From the NCBI GenBank assembly GCA_937929945.1, contig CALFUK010000132.1, forward strand, positions 1-34,052: DNA of 34,052 bases, given 5' to 3'. The notes under the pieces were generated by a model. It saw only the letters and a list, made by a program, of their open reading frames with translations. It had not been told where the DNA came from and made no database searches. Origin of the DNA: an uncultured Saprospiraceae bacterium. GTDB taxonomy: Bacteria > Bacteroidota > Bacteroidia > Chitinophagales > Saprospiraceae. Below are positions 21,901 to 33,900 of this stretch, piece by piece. The stretch's first letter is position 1; each line of letters begins with the position of its first letter. The position numbers and the translations under genes are program-made.

Positions 21901-24900
21901 TGCACCAGTCACAAATACACCTGCAGATCCATTAGACGAACCATTACAAGATATCTGTGAACCATTATAAGTTGAAACCACGATTGGACTTAAACTAATA
22001 GGTGAAGAAACTGAAATTACTTGAGATGCACTTGCAGTGTTACCACAGTTATCTTCACTAGTCCAAGTTCTTGTAATTTCAAAATTACATGTACCAGGCC
22101 CAATAAGCTCTGAATAATTAATATTTAAAAATTGATCACAGTTATCTGTTACATCTATACAAGATTGTCTTACAATTACTTCTGCAATTCTCAAATGTGC
22201 AGTTCCTTGTAATTGAATTCTTACATACCTGCCCGAAGTATTTATATTAATTGCAGTAGGAGTGCCTGCAGTAGATGATTGAAAAAACGATTTAACCTTT
22301 GCGTCCAAGAGAGTCGTTGACAAGTCATTTGATTGAAACGGACTATCAGAAACCAAAATATGATAATTGGTCAAATCTGAAGATCCAGAATCTGTACGAT
22401 TCCAGACTTCAATCTCAGAAATCGGATATACAGCTGACAAATCCACCTCCCACCATGCTTCCAAGTCCAAATTCGTCTGACTCACCGAACCATTTGCAAA
22501 AACCCCATCTGTATTGCCATCCACAGCATTATCGCTTCCTGCTCCCAAGTTAATACTTGATTGAGAGGTTGATTTTCCAAGTGCTAAATTCGAAACTATA
22601 CTACAATCAAGGATTGGAGGAGCTGGAATACTTGAAGCTGGGACTGAAGTATTCGAAGGAATACCAGAAAAGACAGGACTTTCAATATCTTGTACAATAA
22701 TTGTTTGCGAATGCGTCGAAATCTGACCACAGTGATCAGTGGATTCCCATATTCTATTTATTTCATAACAATCATCAGTTGCAGAGCCATCATTAGTTTG
22801 TGTGCTTATTTCCGAAAACACAATATCCACAGGGGTGTAGACTGAACATTGCAATACATCAATCTCTCCCACCGAAGTCCATGGATTTCCATTAATTTCA
22901 GACAAGGCAACAAGTCGAACATATCTTCCTGATTTAATATTAAACACCTCTTGTTCCTCAACATAGCTTCCAGACCAAGACCCAGAAATCAATGCGGGGC
23001 CCCAATCTGTGGTATTTGGAGAAACATAAAACTCAAAATCTTCAATTCGTCCATCTGTACCTGATAATCTAGGAAGATACTTAAAACCAGATACATTATA
23101 TGTTGCACCTAAATCAATAATAATTTCATGAGCATGGCCTGGACTTCCTCCATTAAATTGAGTACTCCATGTAGTATTCGGGTTACCGTCAATTGCGTTT
23201 GAGCCGATTTCACCAGAAGTAATGTCTTGACTGTCTACACTGAAAATTTGCCACATTCCTTTAGGAATATTCTCCATCTGTTCACAATTATTAGTTGCAT
23301 AAATATCAGAACCAATTGAAGGCGTTTCTAAATCTTCATCACAACTAATTGTTTCGTCTGCAGGAATTCCAGTCAACAATGGACCTATAGGTTCAGCTAC
23401 AGGAAAGGTAACTTCAGGGTAAAGAAATTTTTGATTATTTGTAATCACTGCTCTATTTCTCACAAAAGTAGATGCGCTTATATCATTGATGGATGCTTCG
23501 AATTTATAAATTATTGAATCTCCTGGGAAAATAATAGCATCATTATAAGTAATTCCTGTTTCATCCAATGGAAAGGGAGTTGAAGGAGAACTATTATCTG
23601 TAAGATTAGTCACTACTCCATCTATTATTGTAGTTGTACTATTTTCAAGATAAGTAAGATCTGAAGGTAGGGTATCAATTATACTTAACAAGCCAGAATT
23701 TATAGGCAAGGCTCCAGTATTTGTAATAAGTATTGTATAACCAATCTCATCGCATTCATCATATAAGCCATTTGAATTATAATCTTTTGTAAGTTCGACA
23801 CACTTTGATGTGGCAAATGGAATTCCATTTGGTAAACCAACACCGAGATCCAGTGCATGTCTTTCAGTAATTACATCTGCAGGATTTTGGCCCCATGCAC
23901 CAGCAATTAGTGCATCAGATCCATCACAAACCCAAATTTGCATCCCTGTTTGATCTCCATCTGGGTCATATAATATTGCATTTTCTAATGGTTCTAAGAC
24001 AACTGTTGCGTCATGTTCCGTGCCATAAGTATCAATTAGAGTACCTCCATCACCATTATAATCAATACAAATTGTAATTGCCTTTGTCCTTGAACTTCCT
24101 GAAGGATAATCAGCAGTTAGCCATACAGGTGCTGAGTTTTCGGTAGTAGCAATAAAAGGATTTGAACCTGGAGCAAATCCAACCAAAGTGATTTGTGAAG
24201 AAAGTGTATTCTCTGGACTTAAAGCAAAGCCCCAATCATTTCTTGCATTCTTTCCTAAATCGCTATCTATTGTAGCGATAGCATAAAATGGTTCATTAGC
24301 AGTTGAGTAAAATTTCGTTCCGGTATTCTGGGGAACTTCAATAATATTAGTACTACCCGCTAAAACAGGAACTCCAGCTTGAAAACCATTTGAAGTTTCC
24401 CAATTAACAGTAATGTCCGTAGAGTTGGGGTTATATAAATGAACATATGTAGGTACATTAATAAAATCTAGATGGATGATATCACCATTGTTTACTGTAG
24501 TCACGGGGTTCAAATAACTATCACTCCATGCAGAAGTTGGCCTTAGTGTAAACCACCTTGATTCATAGATATGGCAAATATCTCCAGTTATTAAATGAAC
24601 CTGAACATCAAAATCAGTAGAAATCTTTCCACCACTAAATAATCCCGAATTTATGAGATGAGACTCTCCTTCTTGTAATGTAATGTTAGTTTCAAAACTT
24701 CCATTCCCATCTGCATCAATTTGAACTTGAGTTAGTTGTTTGGCAAGTATAACAGCACCTGTGTATTCAAATAAATCATTGACATTTGTATTAGGGCCGA
24801 CTGGAATATCATACTCAGTACCCCATTCTCTAGTTGGATAAACCTCCAATGCACCTGCAAAAAAGACTTCTGGTCCAGTTGACCATCCTAATCTAGTCAT

Positions 24901-27900
24901 ACTTAAGTTACCTCTACTACCAATTTTATCTCCACCATCAAAATCAATTACTTCTTGCCTTGTTGTGGATTGAACAGCATTGTTTAAAACTATTATATCT
25001 GCTGCATTAAATTTATCAATTACATAACCAGGAGCGATTCCATTGGAAGGGTCACCATCACCCCAAATTTCTGTAGTAGCCTGTATTGGAATAGAAAGGT
25101 TCCCTTCTAAGCCATCTTCCCAATGATCATAAGTAATCACTGTACCCTGCTCAACAACTCCTATCGAGATATAGGACTTTATTGGATCTTCCACAATCTT
25201 ACCAGGACAATCATTAGGATAAATGGTTGACAAAGCCGTAAGAATATGATCCTCTTGAAATGGAATATAATAAACCTCCACAAAAGAAACTCCGCTTAAA
25301 TTATCAGAACAATAATCTTCCCCAGCAGATTGACCTACTACCCCACCTCCTGCAACCAAGGTTACGTCTGAAACTGTAATACAGTTAAATCCTTGAAGGC
25401 GGATAGATATTGTATAATTTCCTTCTACTAGATTGGTAAACAAATTACTAGTCTGCCAATTGGTTCCATCAATACTATACTCGACCAACGATGATCCTGA
25501 TGCACCAATTAATACACCCCCATCATTAGAGCTTGCTGTTGAAGGATTTATAATAGTTATATTATCTATTGTCGGTGCATTAGGAGGGTTTATAAACACT
25601 GATTTTGGACCGTAAGTACAATTACCAATAGTACTTCTCACATATCCAAAATAAGTACCAGAGCTTAGACCTGTAAATACATTAGAACTTTGGTATATGG
25701 TTCCATCTAAACTGTACTCATATAATCCAACACCTCCAGAAGCAGTCATTACAACAGACCCATTATTCATTCCACAATCGGAAGGTGCATTTCCTTCAAG
25801 ATCCAATTCTAAAGGATCTGGTTCTGTAATTTCAATAGAGTTTACATTAGTACATGAATTTGCATCCGAAACTGTAAGCTCATATAAGCCTTCCACTAAG
25901 TTAGTTATAGTAGAAGTATTTGCTCCATTGCTCCATTCATAAGTATAAGGTGGAACCCCTCCGACTGGAGCTGCTTCTAATTCTCCATCAGACCCACTGG
26001 AGCAGCTAGAACTAAAACCGTTGTAATCATTTAAAACATTAATCACTGGAATCTCTAAATCAGGTGGATTATTTATCACCACCAATTGTGAAGCTTCACA
26101 ATTAAATTGATCTGTAACAGTCACATAATATTGCCCTGCTCCAACACCGTTCATTATATTTGAGTTAGCTCCATTGCTCCATTCATAAGTATAAGTGCCG
26201 ATTCCACCCGTAACAGTAACTGTAGCTTCTCCATCAATTGCACCTGGACATGTAACATCTGCACCGTTGTAATTGGATGAAACAAAAGCATTCAAAACAA
26301 TACTTGGTGGATCATTAAGTGTAATACTATTTACTGCAGTACAACCATTAGCATCAGAAGATGTGACCGTATAAGTTCCAGCTGAAAGATTATTTATATT
26401 CGGCCCGCTAGTACCATTACTCCAAGAATAGGAATATGGTGGCACCCCATTTGTAGCTACAGCCGAAACTTGCCCATCTGAAGCCCCTTCACAAGAAATG
26501 TGCTCCCCTAAATAAGAAGAAGAAATATTGATATTAACATTATTTTCTATTGGATTAGATAATGAAACATTTGTAATTGTAGAACAGCCATTAACATCTG
26601 TTACCGTAACTTGAAAGGAACCAGAGCCAATATTATTATTCACTTGATCAGTTGCACCATTGCTCCATAGATAAGTAAATGGGCTAGTCCCTCCTGAAGG
26701 TACCGCTCTTGCTGAGCCATCAGACGCATTGAAACAACTAACATTATGCCCGCCTACAAAATTAGAGGTAACCTCAGCAGTCGCTGAAAGTATACTAGGC
26801 TCATTTACTGCAAACATATCAACTACCGAACAACCATTAGCATCCGTAACGGTAACATGATATGTCCCTATATTCAAACCTGAAATATCCTCTGTAGTTT
26901 CTGAAGTTGACCAAATTTGCATAAAAGGTCCCGTGCCTCCATTAATAATTAGATCGATAGCTCCATCACTTCCACCGTTACAAGCAACATCAACAATATC
27001 CGCAGTCAAGGCTAAAGAATCTGGTTGAGTTAAGGTAAGTGTGACCGAATCAATACATCCATTAAGGTCATAAACATATACAATATAATCTCCTGCTGGA
27101 AGACCTGATCTATCTCCATCGGCAGTGTTATTGTCAGATATTTGTTGAGGATATAATGCTTTATTGTGGAAACTCACATTGTCCATTAAGCCACTGTAAA
27201 AGTTAGTCTGATATGGAAGGATGATTCCGAAAAAATCTATAAATTCAAAGTTGCCAAAAGCATCTGATGAAATAGTTTGTCCTAGACCACTCCAATTTTC
27301 TGGAGATGGGGCCAAATAAATAGTATCAGCTGGAATCGTTGCTGATGTACCTAATAATCCATCCAACAATAAAACAAATTCCCCATTATCATAAATGAAT
27401 CCTACCTGATGCCAATCAGAATCATTTGGAATGTTCAAGCTATAACTCCTATAAGATATACCACCAAATGAGATTGCTCCTTCAAGCTTTCTATCACGTA
27501 ATCTTAGCGTAATCCCACCATCTATTTCCCCCTCGTCATATAAAACCTGCGTCCCACCAAAATCGGGTTTGATCCACATGGTAACAGTCCTTTCCGTAAA
27601 CGAAGACTCCATAAATGAAATATCATCATCATAAAATATTCCTTCTCCCCCATCAAAAACTGCAGAGTAATCACCATCCACTGCATCAGTAGAATATTGC
27701 AAATTTCCCTCTACCGATCTAGCATGATGCTCATTGCCTGTTATATCATCTGTAGATCTATCAAAAGCCCAATACGCTTCAGGTTCTAGATCACTCCAAG
27801 AGTAGGTGTATGCTCCTACACCCCCAATAGCTGTCACATCAATTGAACCATCAAAACCACCATAGCATGAAATATGAGAATAGGTCGCACTTGCTCCTAA

Positions 27901-30900
27901 TGGAGGTGGGTCGTTCATTACTACTGTATCTAATACTGTACAATTATTACCATCAGTTGCTGTTACATAATATGTACCAGCAGGTACATTTCTTAGTGTA
28001 TCGCCCATTTGACCATTACTCCAATCGAAAGTATAAGGTGGCTGACCATTACTTACAGTCGAAACGGCAAAGCCATCTGACTCTCCTAGGCATGAAATAT
28101 TCTCTCCTAAGTAATTTGAGATTATTTGTGAATTTATCAATAGAATAGATGGGTCAGAAAGCATAACTGGATTTTGATTAAATGTTGTAATACAAAATCC
28201 ATTATCATTTTGAACTTCCACTAAATAAGCGCCTCTCATTAAGCCTCCAAAGAAATTGGAATATTGCCATGGTCCACCATTGATTCTATACTGAAGACTA
28301 GTAGAACCACTACTAGCAGTAATAGTTATACTACCTTCTGTACCACCGCATGTAGTTGGATCAGATGAAGTCACTAAATTAATAACAGGATCATCATACA
28401 CCGTTATATTATCTGTTGTTGAATTCACACAACCATTACCATCTGTATAAGTGTAGATGATTTGATGGACCCCTACTCCAGGTATTGAAGGATCAAATAA
28501 ATTTCCAGTTACTCCAGGACCTGAAAACATTCCTCCAGGAATATTCGCACCCGACAAGATTATACTAGAAGCAGAAACGCAAGTCTCTTTCGTAGGCAAA
28601 GATAATGTCAAACTAGGTAATGAAAATACTTCAATAGAATCAAATGCCAAACCTATACATCCATTCGTATCCTCATACGAATAAATTATTTCATGTTTTC
28701 CAACTGGCACCGCTGATGGATCAAAATTACTGCCAGAAACACCTAAACCAGAAAACATTCCTCCTACCGGTAACTGCCCATCTAAAGTATGAGTTGTTTC
28801 AGAAGAACAGGCAATGGTGTCACTTAAAAGTAAGCTAGGTGTTGGTAAATCATACACCTCTAAAATTTTAGAATCAATTGCTATACATCCATTTAAGCTT
28901 ACTGTTAGAGTGACTGTTTTCATACCTGAAGAACTAAACGTTACTGCAGGGGGAGACAATCCAGTACCTGTGGCTGGCGTTGCATCAGATCCAAAATCCC
29001 AAGTATAAGTTGCGCCACTAGCATCATTAGTAGCATCCAAATTAATAGACGCATTAATACATGCAGAAGGAGGTAAATTAATCTCTGCTATTGGGTTATT
29101 GGGACTAACTAATGTTACAGGATTTGAGGCATACTCAAATAAACAATTTCCATCATCATTTCTTGCTTCGATTATATAATCCCCAATAGCTAAGTTTCCG
29201 AAAAAATTCGAATACTGCCAAGCCCCTCCATTGATTCTAAATTGTGGGCTTGTAGTTCCATTTGTTACATTTATAGTAATACTTCCATCAGTTCCTCCAC
29301 AAGAAATTGGATTCATCGCGGTAATAGAATTAATACTTACTGGAGCATTAATTGTAATATCCTGAGTTGCAAAATTTAAACAACCATTGCTATCTGTAAA
29401 AGTATATGTAATCGTTTCGGTTCCAGGTCCTGCTACCGATGGGTCAAAATTATTTCCAGTAACTCCGATTCCTGAAAATACTCCACCAGTTGGAATTCCG
29501 CCACTAAGCGGAAAAGTAGTTTCTATACTACATGTTTCTGTACTTGGTAAAGTTAAGCTTCCTATTTCTGGATTAACAACTTCAATACTCGCTGTTGTTG
29601 TAGAATTACATCCATTTCCATCTGTATAAGTGTAGGTAATTACGTGAGTTCCCAAACCAGCCATACTTGCATCAAAATTATTACCACTAACTCCAGCGCC
29701 TGAATAAAAACCTCCACTAGGTGTACCTTCATTTAATAAAAATGTAGTATTCATTACACAGTCTTCAGAATTTGAAAGTGTAAAATCAACAATCGGATTT
29801 GCATGCACAACTACAAAATCTGTCGTTGTACTAAGACAGCCATTTCCATCTGTTAAGGAATAAGTTATTTCATGAATTCCCACTCCAGCAGTACTTGCAT
29901 CGAAGTTGTTTCCAGTTACTCCTAACCCAGTATATACTCCTCCTGAGGGAGTACCGCCAGAAAGTGTTAGACTAGTACTTGATAAACAATCATCCTTATC
30001 TGGCAAATTCAATGTAACAGCTGTTTCATCAAAAACGGATAAGATATCCGTCATAGAAACTTCACATCCCCCTTCATTAATAAAAGTATAAGTAATGGTG
30101 TAAAGACCAGCTCCAACTGAAGAAGCATTAAAGTTTCCTCCACTTACACCAGGCCCACTATAGGTCCCACCAAGAGGGCTTCCGCCTTCTAGTGTGTTAA
30201 GCGTATTCGACGAACAATCTGCATCCTGTATAAGCGAAAAGCTAACAGTTGGAATATCATACACTGTTATATCTGTAGTAGTAGAAAGTAAACATCCATT
30301 TGCATTGGTAGCAATATAAGTAATCGTATGAGTACCTAGCCCTGCAGCAGCCGGGTCAAAATTATTTACGCTAATTCCTGTCCCTGAAAACACCCCTCCC
30401 AATGGTGTAGTACCAACACAAAATGGAATTGATGGGGTCTCATAATTAACAATTCCACTATAGATAGACACGCTGTCTCTAAGTACTGATATATCATCGT
30501 ATAAAAAGGCATTATCGCCAGCTTCATCCCAAATAGGACAAACTCCACGAGAACTGTTTATTGTAAATAAACTTCCTAAAGTACCCGTAATCGAACCAGA
30601 TAATGTGCCATCCAAATAACCGCTATGAATCCTTAACGATTCCCCTGCTTGGAGTACTCCTGATACAATATCAATACTTGAACCTAATGCTCCTACCGGA
30701 TTAGTTTCATTGTCTTGAATAGTCCAACCTGTTAAATCAATAGAACCTCCGCATGAATTACAGGCTGCTGCCGTTATTTCAATAAACTCTCCTCCAAGCC
30801 CACATGTCGAGTCTCCAGTGCCGTTCGAAGCAGAAATATATACTTGTGGATCAGGTTGACTTGCACAATCAAAAGTAGATCCGGATAAATCAATTGGGCT

Positions 30901-33900
30901 ATCCGAGATACATACACCCGAAGAAACTAAAGTAATTATTGGGATTGTAGAATCAACTTCTACTGTAGTTGTTGCTGTAGATGTACAACCAGAAGAAGTA
31001 GTGATAACAACCGTGTAATCGCCCTCATGAATAGGACCTACACCAACAATGGTAGGGTCTTCGTCGGTAGAAGTGAACCCGTTTGGCCCATTCCACATCC
31101 AAGATATTGGAACTACATTTGTTGGACTAGGAGCAAGACCACTTGTTAGGTTTAAAGTACCTGTTTCACATATTGGACCATTATTAGTAATAATCGTTGC
31201 TGGTGCACAATCTGAATCTAAACAATCACTAAACCCATCTCCATCATCATCAATGGCATTACCACAGATTTCATCTGGGATTACATTAACGGTAAATGAT
31301 GTGCTATCCACACAACCTACATCATCAAAGTAAACAACATGATAATCTCCTGCATTTACTGTTTGCATATTACTCAGAGCGAGTGTATCCATAAACCCAA
31401 GCCCTGTATCTTTGACGTGATATAATGAATTTGGTCCTGTCCAATGGAATGCCCAACTTTGAAAAGTGGAACCAAAAAAATTCAGCACCAAATCATCCCC
31501 TTCATTTACTGTAACCGTAGTCCCTAAAGTAAAAGGGTCGGAATTGATTCGATATTCAGGAAGCGCAGCCGGTGATGGTTGGCATTCACAATTGTCATAT
31601 GAAAAAGCATCTATTGAAAATGTTCCAGTGAAAGTTCCATCTGTAGAAAGTCGAATATATCTTGTTCGAACACTTGCGGAATAGCTAACATCTTGAGGTA
31701 ATAAAATTAATGATGTCAATGGAGAATTAGTTGCTGGAAAGAAATTAACACCATCAATAGATTCTTCTATTATTACTGCAGACCCAGTATTGGATGCTAT
31801 ATTTAAAGTATAGATCTCTCCAATATCAATTGCATTATCTAACAATACAGTAATACTAGAATTAGCTGCATTAATAGTTGCATTAAGTCCATCTGAAGCG
31901 GCCAAAATATTATCAGAATCAATAACACCAACATTTGTTTCTTGAAAACCATGATAAGTTGTTTCACAATCTGGATCTAAGCAATCCACTAAACCATCTC
32001 CGTCATCGTCAATACCATTATTACATAATTCTAATGAAAGAACTCCAAATGAGAAATAACTAGATTCAGGATTATTATAATTATAAATTGTTGTGTTAGT
32101 AAATTCATTCAATTGCCCTATTGTAGTTCCTCCATTTGTAAAATCACCGTCATCATCAATAAAGATGTAATAAAACCCATCACTTGAAAGAGGAAGTGCA
32201 GGCAAATCAAATTCAACATCATTGACATCAATCCACATAGCAATAGAACTGATATCCGTTAACTCATCAATTTTCCAAACTCGATCAATTCCTGAATATT
32301 CGCTACTTGGTACATTTGTTCCATTCCAAGAAGTGTTTAAAGCTGCTCCATTATTCCCTAGCACTATTGCCGTCTTATCAGCAACATAGGAAATAGGATG
32401 ATCCATATTTGTTGAATATATAGCTGTATTACCAATAGTCACAATCCCTGTTTCATTTTGAGACTTGGACATTCTTTGATCCAATCCACCACACGAATCA
32501 ACAGCGATAACAGTAATATTATTTGCATAACCATCTGTAACATCTTTAATTAATGTACCATCAGATAAGTAATAATTATGAGGAAGTGTCATTCCATACT
32601 TGATAGCCATATATGAATTGACTCTTTCTCTTTCATCTTGACTTAAGGTATCATCATATACTAGTACTTCCGAAATAGCACCTGTAAATATTCTACCTTG
32701 ACTCATAAATTGGCTAGATGATTTTCTTCCAATTGAAACTGGGCCGGCTAGTTCATCTCCTCCAGCGACACTTCCATAATGATCACTTTCAGCAATCTCA
32801 TTTGCATCCAATTTGATCAAACTAGGGACTGGAGTAACTTGCAATGCAGTAGCTTCCCTATAGTAGGTTTGGTTATTTCCAAATTCAATCTCAAATTCTA
32901 ATAGGGCAGGAACAGCACCAGCACTTGCTGAGACAGAGCCAGCGGCTCCTCCATGTGCGGTTGGCGTTCCATATCTTGCATCAGTAGCTGACCAACTTAT
33001 CCCATATCCATCAGCAGAAGTGCCACCAAAATCAAAGAATTCATCATATGAATTTCCTCCAGTAGGTGAGACAGCTGAAAAAATATGCATTCCACTATTA
33101 TTACCAAATATATAATCAGAACCTAGGTGAAGTCCATCTGAAAACTCATCTGTATAGACACCATCAAAATCAATCCCAGGATTAAAATTAATTGCGTTAT
33201 CATTGTAAATAGGATCATCTGTTGAATTGACATCTGCATTAGCAGAAAATAAATTCGATGATTGATCGGCCCAACTGGTTACAGGGTCCGTATCGACAAT
33301 TGTATTGGTTCCTTTATCTCCTCTTAACCAGAGTTGAAGATGATCTTGAACCCCACCTGGATATGGTTCATCAGTTCTTCCATCTCCATTATCATCTATT
33401 TCGTTGCCACAAATTTCATTTGAAATTGAAGTAACATTAACAGTAAATGTTGTACTATCTACACAGCCTACGGGATCGTAGTAAACTACCTTATATTCAC
33501 CTGCTTGATTGGATTGAATATTTAGTAAATTTAGAAAATCATTGTCATTTACTGGCGCATCATTGACTTGATATAATGCATTTGGACCAGTCCAAATAAA
33601 CACCCATCCCAAATAAATAGCTGCGGGGAAATTAAGGAGCAAATTGTCACCTTGATTCACATCAACAATATTATTTAAAACAAATGGATCTGAGTTAATT
33701 CTATACTCTGGGCTCAAAGCGGTTGGCTGGCATTCACAATTCTCATACGATATTGCATCAAAAGAAGAGGTTCCAGTATAACTAGCATCCGTTGATAGTC
33801 GAACATATCTTGTTCGAATGCTGGCAGCAATACCAATATCTTGCGGAGAAAAAATAGTTGCAGTCAATGGAGAAGCAGATGCAGGAAAGAAGTTTACGCC

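Noticed and set aside
33865-33867. TTG as the start of gene B
   Set aside because: The same frame continues to the window edge with text that aligns to an internal repeat copy, so the start lies outside.
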